This document shows, piece by piece, positions 7,318 through 16,946 of a stretch of DNA of 64,000 nt. Source of the DNA: JBBROS01 sp963792675 (GTDB lineage: Bacteria > Pseudomonadota > Alphaproteobacteria > Acetobacterales > Acetobacteraceae); assembly GCA_963792675.1 (NCBI GenBank), contig CAWBWT010000005.1:124001-188000 (forward strand), written 5' to 3'. Numbering within the stretch: position 1 is the first letter of the stretch; each line of letters starts with the position of its first letter. The notes under the pieces were generated by a model. The model was given only the letters and a program-made list of their open reading frames with translations, searched no databases and had not been told where the DNA came from. The position numbers were made by a program, and so were the translations under genes.

Positions 7318-10300
7318 TTGCAGGTTATTGGCGCGCCGAACACGGCTCAGGATCGCTCCGATCTTGCCGACATCCTGATCCTCCAACGGTCGGGACTGTT
7401 CGACGGCGCCTGGTTCGTCGACCGCAATCCGGACCTCGCCGAAGCCTGTGCCGACCCGCTCGGCCACTTCCACCGCTTCGGCTGGAAGGAGAACCGCTGG
7501 CCGAACGCTTATTTCGAGCCAGCCTGGTATATCGCGCAGTACCTCGATGTGCGCGATGGCGGCACCGATCCGCTGCTGCACTACGCCGAGCATGGCGAAG
7601 CCGAGGGCCGCCGCCCGATCGCCTATTTCGACCCGGTCTGGTACCGGCAGCACTACCAGGTCCCGCCCGGCACGCTTTGTCTCGCCCACTTCCTGCAGCA
7701 TCGCGCCAGCGGCACCGTGAGCCCGCTCGCCGAGTTCGACGCCGCCCTATTACGTGGACCTCTACCCCGACGTCGCGGCCGCCGGGATGGACCCGTTCGA
7801 GCACTACCTGGTGCGCGGCGCCGCCGAGGACCGGCGGCCCTCGGCCGATTTCGACCCGGTGTTCTATCGCAGCCGCTACCTGCAGAACGCTCCGGAAGCG
7901 GTGCCGCTGCTGCACTACCTTGCCCATCGGCACCATCCGGGCGTGTTCCCGCGGCGGCCGGACGACGAGACCGACATCCCGCAGGAGGTCCGCCGCAACA
8001 CGCGGCCGGGTCCCTTGTTCGAGGAGATCACGCCGCTGCCGCTCGGCGCCGGCCGCCGGGCGATGCTGCTGGCCTACTACCTGCCGCAGTTCCACCCGGT
8101 GCCGGAGAACGACGGCTGGTGGGGCAAGGGGTTCACCGAGTGGACCAACGTCGCCCGTGCGCTGCCGCGCTTCGCCGGGCATTACCAGCCGCGCATCCCG
8201 CGCGATCTCGGCCATTACCGCCTGGACGGCCCCGGCACGTTGCGGCGCCAGGCGGAAATGGCGCGCGCGGCCGGCCTGCATGGCTTCGTGTTCTACTTCT
8301 ACTCGTTCGACGGCCGCCGCCTGCTGGACGCGCCGCTCGAGGCGCTGCTCGCCGACCCCACCATCGACCTGCCGTTCTGCCTGATGTGGGCCAACGAGAA
8401 CTGGACCCGGCGCTGGGACGGCTCCGAGCACGAGGTGCTGATCGCCCAGACCTACCGCCCGCAGGACGAGCCGGAGTTGGTCGCGACGTTCCTGCGCCAT
8501 TTCGCCGACCCCCGCTACATCCGGCTCGAGGGGCGGCCGGTGCTGATGGTGTATCGCGCCGGGCTGATCCCGCCCGGTGCGGTGGCGCGCTGGCGGCTGC
8601 TGTTCCAGGCGGCGGGCGAGGACCCCATCTTCATCATGGCGCAGAGCTTCCGCGACCGCGACCCGCGCCCGATGGGCATGGACGCCGCCATCGAGTTCCC
8701 GCCGCACAAGCTGGTGGACGGCCTGAGCCTTGCTAATGACCGTCTGCGGCTGCTCGACCAGAACGCCACGATGCAGGTCTACGACTACGCCGAGCTCGCG
8801 GCGAATTCCGACCTGTCGGCGCCGCCCTATCCGCTGATCCGCACCGCCGTGCCGGGCTGGGACAACGACCCGCGCCGGCAGGGCGCCGGCATGGTGGTGC
8901 ACGGCGCCACCCCCGAGCTGTATCAGGCCTGGCTGGAACGCCTGATCGCGGCGGCCGAGGAGCAGCCCGTCGGCGGCCAGGCGATCGTCTGCATCAACGC
9001 CTGGAACGAATGGGGCGAGGGCGCCTACCTCGAGCCGGACGTACATTTCGGCGCCGCCTTCCTCAATGCCACCGGCCGCGCGGTCGCGATCCGCGACGTC
9101 CGCCAGGCCCGCACCCGCCTGCTGCTGGTCGGCCACGACGCCTTCCCGGCCGGGGCGCAGCTGCTGCTGCTGAACCTCGGCCGCACGCTGCGCGAAACGC
9201 AGGGCGTCGAGGTCGCGTTCCTGCTGCTCGGCGACGGCAAGCTGCTGCCGCAATATCGGGAGGTCGCTCCCACCACCGTGCTCTCCGACCCCGGCGAACT
9301 GCCCCGCTACGCCAAGGGGTACGCCGGCCAGGATTTCGCCGCGGCCGTGGTCAACACCAGCGCCGCGGCCGTCGCCTGTCAGCCGCTCGTGGGCGCCGGC
9401 ATCGCCTGCACCCTGCTGATCCACGAGCTGCCGCGGCTGTTGCACGAGCGCGGCTTGGTCGGCACCGTGACCGGCGCCACCGCGGCCGCCGCGCGCGTGG
9501 TGTTCGGCGCGGCGCATGTCCGCGACCGCTTTACCGAGCTGGTGCCGCTGGCGCCCGAGCGCACCGCGGTGCTACCGCAAGGCCTGTATCGACCGGTGAC
9601 CGCGACCGGCCGCAAGGCCCGGCGCGCGCGGTTGCGCGTCCCCGACGACGCGATCCTGGCGATCGGGCTCGGCTACGCCGATCTGCGCAAGGGCTTCGAC
9701 CTGTTCCTGCAGGCCTGGCGCGTCGCCAGCGAAACCACGCCGCCGATCCACATGCTCTGGGTCGGCGACATCGACCCGACCGTGCACACCTATCTCGGCG
9801 GCGAGATGGCGTTGGCCGAGGCCACCGGCACCTTCCACCACATCCCGTTCGCCGCCGACGGCGCCGATTGGCTGACGGCGGCCGACGTGTTCCTGCTGAC
9901 GTCCCGCGAGGATCCGCTGCCGACCGTGGTGATGGAGGCGATGTCGGCCGGCCTGCCGACCGTCGCCTTCGAGGAGAGCGGCGGCGCCCCCGACCTGCTG
10001 CGCGAGTGCGATGCCGGGGTGGCGGTGCCGCTGGGCAACGTGCTGGCGATGGTGCGCCAGCTGCGCGCCCTTGCCGCCCGCACTCGTCCCGCCGTGCGCG
10101 CCCGGATCGCCGCGCAGGCCCGGCGGCAGTTCGATTTCGGCCGCTATGCCGGACAGGTGCTGCGGCTGGCGCACCCGGACCTGCTCGACGTGTCCGTGGT
10201 GGTGCCGAATTACAATTACGCCCGCTATCTGCCCGGCCGGCTGCAGTCGATCCTGGCGCAAACCCATCCGGTTGCCGAGGTGGTGGTGCTCGACGACGCG

Positions 10301-11026
10301 TCCGAGGACGACAGCGAGGCGGTCGTGCGCGAGACCGCCGCCACCTTCCGCCGCGAAGTGCGCTGGGTCGGCTCGGCCGCCAACAGCGGCTCGGTGTTCC
10401 GGCAGTGGCACCGGGCCGCGCTGCTGGCGCAATCGGAGTGGCTGTGGATCGCCGAGGCGGACGACGAGTGCGAGCCCGATTTCCTCGCCGCCCTCGCGGT
10501 CGCGCTGCGCGACCGGCCCGGCGCGGTGATGGCCTTCGCCGACAGCCGGGCCATCGACGCCGAGGGTCGGCCGCTCTGGCCCGACCATCAGGACTACTAT
10601 CGCCAGTCCGGCGCCGGGCTGCTGGCACAAGACGGCGTCGTGCCGGCGGCCGCGATGCTCGAGGCCTGCTTGTCCGAGCGCAACCTGATCCTGAACGCGA
10701 GCGCCGTGCTGTGGCGCCGCTCGGCCCTGCTCGCGGCGTTCGAGCGCTGCGCGCCGGACCTCGAGACGTTCCGCATGGCCGGAGATTGGCGTCTCTACGC
10801 CGAAGTGCTGGCGGCCGGGGGCGAGGTCGCCTACGTGGCGCGCCCGCTCAACGTGCATCGGCGGCACGGCGGCAGCGTGACGCATCGGTTGGCGGCCGAC
10901 CGGCACCTGTCCGAGGTGCAGCGGATGCAGCGGCACATGCGCGGCCTGCTGGGCGCGCGGCCGGGGCTGGTGCGCGGGCAAAAGAAGGCGCTGCAGGCGG
11001 TGCGGGTAGCCTTGGCGGCGGGGTGA
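7318..11026 (+). CDS. Multidomain glycosyltransferase: repeats, WbsX-like domain, GT4, GT2 (one frame break)
   Basis: The TTG start at 7318 has GAGGA 8 nt upstream. The first frame runs to 7746; one extra C in the CCC at 7745-7747 moves reading to the frame that continues to 11026, and the junction restores YYVDLYPDV, which fits the repeat consensus exactly. The intended protein is about 1,235 residues. Order: five 40-residue repeats (7396-7965); a WbsX/GH99-like domain with YYLPQFHPVPEND and NAWNEWGEG (about 8060-9070); a GT4 domain with DLRKGFD and EDPLPTVVMEAMSAG (about 9115-10170); and a GT2 domain with VVVPNYNYARYLPG and an acidic EADDE site (about 10195-10880). A role in surface polysaccharide or glycoprotein assembly is likely; sugars unknown. 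Confidence 0.82.
7396..7965 (+). repeat. Five protein-level repeats of about 40 residues
   Basis: Each unit follows the pattern F-D-x-x-[WY]-[YF] ... D-[LV] ... D-P-L-x-H-[FY] ... G-x-x-[EAx] ... R-x-P. The first unit is closest to consensus (NPDL, DPLGHF, GWKENR); units 3 and 5 have diverged. The same unit recurs seven times at 33220-34065 in a different gene. The frame break at 7747 falls between units 3 and 4. Confidence 0.75.
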
Positions 11027-11036
11027 CGCCCAACCG

Positions 11037-11088
11037 CGCGGACTGGTGGCGCGGACCGGTGGCGCGGACTGGGGGCGCGGATTGGAGG
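11037..11088. repeat. Four tandem 13-bp DNA repeats
   Basis: Units at 11037, 11050, 11063 and 11076 match the consensus CGCGGACTGGTGG with one to three changes each; a fifth, decayed unit follows. They fill the gap between the glycosyltransferase and the next gene, ending about 60 bp before its ATG. Confidence 0.7.
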
Positions 11089-11146
11089 GCGATTGGTTTG
11101 CCGCGGTGGTCTGCTACAACGGCGCAGAACCAAGAACGAGGAAACG

Positions 11147-11761
11147 ATGCGCCATACCGCCCTGGGCCTTGCGGCCATTCTGCTGCTGCCTGTCGCCGCC
11201 ATGGCGCAGGAGCGGCTGCCGACCATCCCGCCGGCCCAGTACACCGATGCGCAGAAGCAGGCCGCGGCCGACTTCCTCGCCGCCCGCAAGACCCCGGTGT
11301 TCGGGCCGTTCGAGCCGCTCATGTACAGCCCCGAGGTCATGAGCCTGGCCCGCTCGATGGGCGACTACCTCCGCTACAAGTCGGGCATCGGCAACACCTT
11401 GTCCGAGCTGGTGATCCTGGTGACGGCCCGCGAATGGGGACAGGACTACGAGTGGTCGGTGCACGCGCCGATCGCCGTCAAAGCCGGCATCAAGCAGGCG
11501 ATCGTCGACGCCATCCGCGACGGCCGCCGCCCCGAGGGCATGAGCGACGACGAGGCCCTGGTCTACGATTTCTCGACCGAGCTGCACCGCAATCACCGAG
11601 TGTCGGACGCCACCTTCGCCCGCGCCGAGACGCGGTTCGGCAAGCCGGCGGTGGTCGATATGGTCGGGATCAGCGGCTACTACACGTTCCTCGCCATGCA
11701 ACTGAATGCGGCCAAGTACCAGACCAAGGACGGCAGCGCTTTGCCGCGCTTCCCAAGCTGA
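11147..11761 (+). CDS. Exported carboxymuconolactone decarboxylase-like (AhpD fold) protein
   Basis: 204 residues from an ATG with GAGGAA upstream. The N-terminus is a Sec signal ending at AMAQ, unusual because most carboxymuconolactone decarboxylase-family proteins are cytoplasmic. The core has ELVILVTAREWGQDYEWSVH: the AhpD-type CxxC is absent, and the Glu/His arrangement is that of decarboxylase-like members. A periplasmic enzyme acting on an aromatic breakdown product is possible, and the convergent neighbour is pobA, but the reaction is not known. Confidence 0.75.
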   Translation: MRHTALGLAAILLLPVAAMAQERLPTIPPAQYTDAQKQAAADFLAARKTPVFGPFEPLMYSPEVMSLARSMGDYLRYKSGIGNTLSELVILVTAREWGQDYEWSVHAPIAVKAGIKQAIVDAIRDGRRPEGMSDDEALVYDFSTELHRNHRVSDATFARAETRFGKPAVVDMVGISGYYTFLAMQLNAAKYQTKDGSALPRFPS

Positions 11762-11765
11762 CAGC

Positions 11766-11796
11766 CTGGGGGCGGGCGCCCCAGACCCGCCGGACT
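11766..11796. terminator. Hairpin element between convergent genes (copy A)
   Basis: Stem CTGGGG/CCCCAG lies between the stop at 11761 and the pobA stop at 11798. The 31-bp element is 25/31 identical to the one at 29906-29936, also between two convergent genes. It probably acts as a bidirectional terminator; there is no T-tract. Confidence 0.45.
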
Positions 11797-11797
11797 G

Positions 11798-12955
11798 TTA
11801 CCAGGGCAAGCCCACGTAGTTCTCGGCCAGCGGCGTCGCCCCTGCCACCGACCCGGTGACGTAATCCAGCTCCGCCACCTGCACCCGGCGGTCGAACGCG
11901 CCCGCGTCGGGGAAGCGGTGCAGCATGCTCGTCATCCACCAGCTGAACCGCTGCACCGCCCAGACCCGGCGCAGGCAGCGGTCCGAGTAGTCCTGCAACC
12001 CGGCATCCTCGCCCCGCCCGAACCAGCGCTCCAGCGCCCGCGCCAGCAACGCCACGTCCCCCACGGCGAGGTTCATGCCCTTCGCCCCGGTCGGCGGCAC
12101 GATATGCGCCGCGTCGCCGGCCAGGAACAGCCGTCCGTGCTGCATCGGCTCGGCGACGAAGCTGCGCATCGCGGTCACGCTCTGCTGCAGGATCGGGCCC
12201 GGCGCCAGATCGATCCGCAGCCGCCGCTGCAACGCCGCCCACACCCGGTCGGCACTCCAGGCGGAGGCGTCCTCGTCGGGGCTGCACTGCAAATACATGC
12301 GGCTGACGGTCGGGCTGCGCATGCTCAGGAGGGAAAAACCGTCCTCGTGGTTGGCATAGATCAGCTCGTGCGACGCGGGCGGCGTTTCCGCCAGGATGCC
12401 GAGCCAGCCGAACGGATACACCCGTTCGTATACCGCATGATCCGGGATCGCGGCGCGAGTGATGCCGTGGAAACCATCGCACCCGGCGACCACGTCGCAA
12501 GCGAGCGTCCGCGCCTCGCCGCCCTCGCTGAAGTGGATCACCGGCGAGCCGGCGACATCGTCGATGCCGGTCGCCTGCGCCTCGAAGCGCAGCTCGCCGC
12601 CCGCCTCGAGCCGGGCCGCGATCAGGTCGCGCACCACCTCGTGCTGGCCGTAAACGGTGACCGCCTTGCCGGTGAGGGCGCGGAAATCGATCCGCCGCGT
12701 CTCGTCCCCGAAGCGGATCAGGCAGCCTTCGTGCAGCATGCCTTCGCGCTCGAGCCGGCCGCCGACGCCTGACTGCACCAGCAGGTCGCGCGTGCCCTGC
12801 TCCAGCACGCCGGCGCGGATGCGGTGCTCGATCCGGTCGCGGCTGCGGCTTTCGAGCACGACGCTGGCGATGCCGGCCTGGGCCAGCAAATGCGAGAGCA
12901 GCAGCCCGGCCGGGCCGCCGCCGAGAATGCCGACCTGGGTGCGATGTTGGGTCAT
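11798..12955 (-). CDS. pobA: 4-hydroxybenzoate 3-monooxygenase
   Basis: 385 residues, close to the usual 390-394. It hydroxylates 4-hydroxybenzoate to protocatechuate using FAD and NAD(P)H in the cytoplasm. Visible: the FAD dinucleotide motif GILGGGPAGL at residues 8-17, the second FAD motif AGDAAHIVPPTGAKGMN, and the family-typical C-terminus AENYVGLPW. It lies 41 bp downstream of the ThDP enzyme gene on the same strand, so the two may be cotranscribed. No protocatechuate dioxygenase gene is visible, so ring cleavage must be encoded elsewhere. Confidence 0.92.
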   Translation of the reverse strand: MTQHRTQVGILGGGPAGLLLSHLLAQAGIASVVLESRSRDRIEHRIRAGVLEQGTRDLLVQSGVGGRLEREGMLHEGCLIRFGDETRRIDFRALTGKAVTVYGQHEVVRDLIAARLEAGGELRFEAQATGIDDVAGSPVIHFSEGGEARTLACDVVAGCDGFHGITRAAIPDHAVYERVYPFGWLGILAETPPASHELIYANHEDGFSLLSMRSPTVSRMYLQCSPDEDASAWSADRVWAALQRRLRIDLAPGPILQQSVTAMRSFVAEPMQHGRLFLAGDAAHIVPPTGAKGMNLAVGDVALLARALERWFGRGEDAGLQDYSDRCLRRVWAVQRFSWWMTSMLHRFPDAGAFDRRVQVAELDYVTGSVAGATPLAENYVGLPW

Positions 12956-12996
12956 GTCACGGGTGTAAGCGTTCGGCGCCGAACGGCAAGCGTGCC

Positions 12997-14640
12997 CTAC
13001 GGCATCAGCGGCCGCACCGTCCCGCGCCGCACCGGCGGCATCAGGATCATGTCCCAGGCGCCCGGCATGGCGCCGACCGGCACATGCACCAGCGCCGGCG
13101 CCCGCAATGCGAACGCCTCGCGCAGCCGGGCCTCCAGCGTGTCCGCGGTTTCCGCGCGAAAGGCCGCTATGCCAAAACTCTCGGCGAACCGCACGAAGTC
13201 GGGGTTGGCGAGGTCGTTGGCGATCTCGCGCCCGCCCCAGGCCTGCTGCTGGATGCGCTTGACGTTGCCGAACGCGCCGTCGTCGAACACCACCACCACG
13301 ACCGGCAGCCCGTGCCGCTTGGCGGTGGCCAGTTCGAACGCTTGGTAGCCGAAGCCGCCGTCGCCGGCGATGCTCAGCACCGCACGGCCCGGGCACGCAG
13401 CCGCCACCCCGAGCGCGGTGCCGTAGCCGTAGCCGAGGTTGTCTTGGTAGCCGGAGAAGAACCGGCGCGGCGCCTCGACCGGGAAGGCGAGGCGGGCCGC
13501 GAAGCCCATCTGCGTCACCTCGTCCACGAGCAGCCCGTCCTCCGGCAGCGCCGCCCGCATCGCCCGCAGGAACCCCATCTGCGGCTCGAGCCGGCCGAGC
13601 CGCTCCGCCAGCCAGGCGCGATGCCCGGCCAACTCCTCCTCGCGGCTGTCCCGCACCCGGTTGTAGGCCGGCAGCCGGTCGAGCAGGGCCCGCAGCCCCG
13701 CCGCCGCGTCGGCCACCACCGCGGCGGCGGCCGGGAGAAAGCGGCCGGGCTCGTCGGGGTCGATGTCGAGCCGCACGATTTGCAGTGCGTCGTCCACGCC
13801 CCATTGGCTCTGCTGCGGGTACAGCCTCGTGCCGACGCCGAACACCACGTCGGCCGTCGCCCATAAGCGGTGGCCGATCGGGAGTGGTACCGCCAGGCGG
13901 TGGCTGGTCGGCAGCACGCCGCGGCCGCGCCGGTACGACACCACCGGCGCGTCCAGCATCTCCGCCAGCAGCCGCAGCTCCGGCGCCGCGTCCTGCGCAC
14001 CGCCGCCGACCACGATCAACGGCCGCCGCGCTCCGCCCAGGATGCGCGCCGCCGCCTCGACCGCTTCGGGATCGACCGGCGGCGTGCGGGGCGTGAGCGG
14101 CGGCGCCATCGGCGCCGGCCCGGTCCGGCTCCACGCGTCGATCGCGCATTCCAGCGCCACCGGCCGCCGCCGCCCCGACATCGCGGCGCACACCGCCTCG
14201 GCCACCAGCGCGCTCGCCTCGCCCGGCCCGGCGATCCGCGCCGCATGCTTGGTCAGGTGCCGCAGCAGGCCGAGCTGGTCCGGGATCTCGTGCAGGTGGC
14301 CGTAGCCACGCTCGGTCGCATGCGACGGGATCTGCCCGGCCAGCGCCAGCACCGGCGCCTCCATGCCCCAGGCCGTCAGCAGCGCGGCCGTGGCATTCAG
14401 CACGCCCGGCCCCGGCACCGCGGTGAACGCCTGCGGCCGCCCGGTCGCCAGCGCCGCGCCCAGCGCCATGTAGGCGCCGGTCTGCTCGTGCCGGGCATGC
14501 AGCATGCGGACCTGGTTGCGGGCGCCGTAGAGCGCGTCGAACAGCGGATCGTTGTGCACGCCCGGGACGCCGTAGACCGTGTCGATCCCGTGCGCGACGA
14601 GGCTCGCCACCACCGCCTCGGCCGTCGTCATCCGCTGCAT
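12997..14640 (-). CDS. Thiamine diphosphate-dependent decarboxylase/acetolactate synthase-like enzyme
   Basis: 547 residues with the three-domain layout of ThDP 2-keto acid enzymes. Glu52 in ARHEQTGAY is the cofactor-activating Glu, the central domain spans about 185-330, and the C-terminal ThDP/Mg motif begins at GDGGFGYQAFEL and ends near DDGAFGN, with Asp-Asp where Asn-Asn is common. The start ATG has AAAGGA 7 nt upstream. The set includes acetolactate synthase, benzoylformate decarboxylase and oxalyl-CoA decarboxylase; sequence alone does not decide. Being next to pobA and divergent from a Liv-type transporter, an aromatic 2-keto acid such as benzoylformate is one possibility (inference). 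Confidence 0.82.
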   Translation of the reverse strand: MQRMTTAEAVVASLVAHGIDTVYGVPGVHNDPLFDALYGARNQVRMLHARHEQTGAYMALGAALATGRPQAFTAVPGPGVLNATAALLTAWGMEAPVLALAGQIPSHATERGYGHLHEIPDQLGLLRHLTKHAARIAGPGEASALVAEAVCAAMSGRRRPVALECAIDAWSRTGPAPMAPPLTPRTPPVDPEAVEAAARILGGARRPLIVVGGGAQDAAPELRLLAEMLDAPVVSYRRGRGVLPTSHRLAVPLPIGHRLWATADVVFGVGTRLYPQQSQWGVDDALQIVRLDIDPDEPGRFLPAAAAVVADAAAGLRALLDRLPAYNRVRDSREEELAGHRAWLAERLGRLEPQMGFLRAMRAALPEDGLLVDEVTQMGFAARLAFPVEAPRRFFSGYQDNLGYGYGTALGVAAACPGRAVLSIAGDGGFGYQAFELATAKRHGLPVVVVVFDDGAFGNVKRIQQQAWGGREIANDLANPDFVRFAESFGIAAFRAETADTLEARLREAFALRAPALVHVPVGAMPGAWDMILMPPVRRGTVRPLMP

Positions 14641-14724
14641 CGCGCGTCCTTTGTTCCCGCCGTTGACACCCCGTTTGCCTCGCCATACCACTTCGCCACA
14701 ACAAATCTTCGGGGGAAACCACGC

Positions 14725-15874
14725 ATGCGCTGGCACCTTGCCCTGCTGCTTCTTGCCGCGACCGTGCTGGCCCCCGCTGCTGCCTTTGCCCAGGTCAAGG
14801 TCGGCGTCACCATCTCCACCACCGGCCCGGCCGCCAGCCTCGGCGTGCCGCAGCGCAACTCGATCGCGCTGATGCCGACCGAGGTCGCCGGGCAGAAGAT
14901 CGAGTGGATCGTGCTCGATGACGGCGCCGACAGCACTCGCGCCGTCGCCAATGCCCGCAAGCTGATCGACGAGAACAACATCGATGCGCTGATCGGCAGC
15001 AGCACCACCCCGGCCTCGCTGGCGCTGATCGACGTCGCGGCCGAGAAGAAAGTGCCGATGATCTCGCTCGCGGCCAGCGCCCGGCTCATCGAGCCGATGG
15101 ACGACCCCCGGCACTGGGTGTTCAAGACGCCGCAGAACGACAGCCTGATGGCCGACGCGATCGCCGCCCACATGGCGGCCAACGGCGTGAAGACGGTCGG
15201 CTTCATCGGCTTCAACGACGCCTACGGCGACGGCTGGCTGACGGAGGCGCAGCGGGCGTTCAAGGCCAAGAACATCCAGATCGTCGCGGTCGAGAGATAC
15301 GCCCGCAACGATACCAGCGTCACAGGCCAGGTGCTGAAGCTGGTGGCGGCCAAGCCCGACGCGGTGCTGATCGCCGGCGCCGGCACCCCCGCCGCTTTGC
15401 CGCAGAAGGCGCTGCACGAGCGCGGCTATGCCGGCAAGTACCTACCAGACGCACGGCATCGCCAACGCCGACTTCCTGCGCGTCGGCGGCAAGGACGTGG
15501 ACGGCACCGTGCTGCCGGCCGGGCCGATTCTCGTCGCGTCGCAATTGCCGGACAGCAACCCGATCAAGGCGATCGCGTCCGACTACGTGAAGAAGTACGA
15601 GGCGGCGCAGGGGTCCGGCACCGTCGCCACCTTCGGCGCCCATGCCTTCGACGCCGGCATCCTGCTGGAGAACGCCATCCCGGTCGCGCTGAAGGCCGCC
15701 AAGCCCGGCACGCCGGAGTTCCGCTCGGCGCTGCGCGACGCGATCGAGAGCGAGCACGGCGTGGTGCTCACCCATGGCATCGCCACCATGTCGCCGACCG
15801 ACCATAACGGCTTCGACGACCGCGCCCGCGTCATGGTCGAGATCAAGAACGGCGCCTGGAAGCTGCTGCCCTGA
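14725..15874 (+). CDS. livK: Branched-chain amino acid-type ABC substrate-binding protein (one frame break)
   Basis: The signal peptide ends at AFAQ; the mature region opens KVGVTISTTGPAASLGVPQ, typical of type I periplasmic LivK-like proteins. The frame runs to about 15441, where one extra C after GKY shifts it; reading resumes at YQTHGIANADFLRVGG and continues to the stop at 15874. Joined length is about 383 residues, normal. Members bind branched-chain amino acids, amides, urea or aromatic acids, so the ligand is open. First gene of the liv operon, divergent from the ThDP enzyme gene with an 84-bp gap. Confidence 0.8.
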
Positions 15875-15909
15875 GCCCTCCGGCGGCCGGCCCGGCGTGA
15901 CCGGCCGCC

Positions 15910-16946
15910 ATGGACGCGGACATCCTCCTGATCCTGCTGCAGGACGGCGTCATCAACGGCGCCATCTACGCGCTGCTGGCGTTGAGCCTGGTGCTGGTGT
16001 TCGCGGTCACACGGGTCATCCTGATCCCGCAGGGCGAGCTGGTGGCCTTCGGCGCGCTGACCTACGCCGCCATCGCCGATGGCCGCGTGCCGGGCAGCAT
16101 TGTTCTCGTGCTGGCGCTCGGCGTCGCCGCGTTCCTGGCGGGCGTCGCTCGCTGAACGGCACACGCTGCGCCGGTCCGTCCTGGTCGAGCTGGCCGTCGA
16201 GACGCTGGCTGGTGCCCGGCAGTCGCGGCCGGGCTCGTGCTGATCCTGGCGCCCGCGAAGCCCGGCGTGCTGGTTTCGGCGCTGCTGACGCTGGCGGTGG
16301 TGACGCCGATGGCGCCCTGCCTGTACCGGCTGGCCTTCCAGCCGCTCGCGGAAGCCTCCGTGCTGGTGCTGCTGATCGCGAGCCTCGGCGTGCACCTGGC
16401 CCTGGTCGGCCTCGGCCTCGTGTTCTTCGGGCCGGAAGGCTACCGCGCGCCGGGCTTCTCCGGACGCGGTTCGCGCTGGGGCCGCTGACGGTCCCCGGCC
16501 AGGCGATCTGGATCGTCGGCGTGACGCTGGCGCTGATGGCGGGCCTCGCGCTGTTCTTCAACCGCACGCTGGCGGGCAAGGCGTTGCAGGCCACCGCGGT
16601 GAACCGGCTCGGCGCCCGCCTGGTCGGCATCGCGACCGCGCTTTCGGGCCGTATCGCCTTCGCGATGGCCGGCGCCATCGGCTGCCTGTCCGGCATCCTG
16701 ATCGCCCCGCTCACGACCGTCTACTACGACAGCGGCTTCCTGATCGGGCTCAAGGGCTTCGTCGCCGCCATCGTCGGCGGGCTGGTGAGCTACCCGCTGG
16801 CCGCGCTCGCCGCGATCCTGGTCGGCTGCGTCGAGAGCCTGTCCTCGTTCTACGCCAGCGCGTTCAAGGAGGTGATCGTCTTCACCGTCATCATCCCCGT
16901 CCTGCTATGGCGCTCGCTGCGGGCGCCGGCGGATGCCGAGGAGTGA
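15910..16946 (+). pseudogene. livH: Branched-chain amino acid-type ABC permease LivH, at least three frame breaks
   Basis: The ATG at 15910 opens a typical LivH N-terminus (QDGVINGAIYALLALSLVLV). A stop at 16153-16155 ends the first frame; reading can resume at once in a second frame (ERHTLRRSVLVELAVETL), returns to the first frame by about 16220 (AAGLVLILAPAKPGVL), and shifts again near 16465 to the frame that holds FALGPLTVPGQAIW through the stop at 16946. Joined, the product is about 340 residues and resembles a complete LivH. Three breaks in 320 bases inside an otherwise intact operon suggest either a dead permease or poor local sequence. Confidence 0.75.

Noticed and set aside
7325..9517. 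730-codon open frame on the minus strand
   Set aside because: Antisense shadow of the glycosyltransferase; composition is typical of antisense GC-rich DNA.
11037..11088. CRISPR array
   Set aside because: Units are 13 bp, directly adjacent, without spacers.
9010..11859. 949-codon open frame on the plus strand
   Set aside because: Arg/Ala-rich shadow of the glycosyltransferase and the decarboxylase-like gene.
12956..14722. A giant fusion of pobA with an upstream protein
   Set aside because: The open frame upstream of the pobA ATG overlaps the ThDP gene and is Gly/Arg/Ala junk; pobA starts at 12955.
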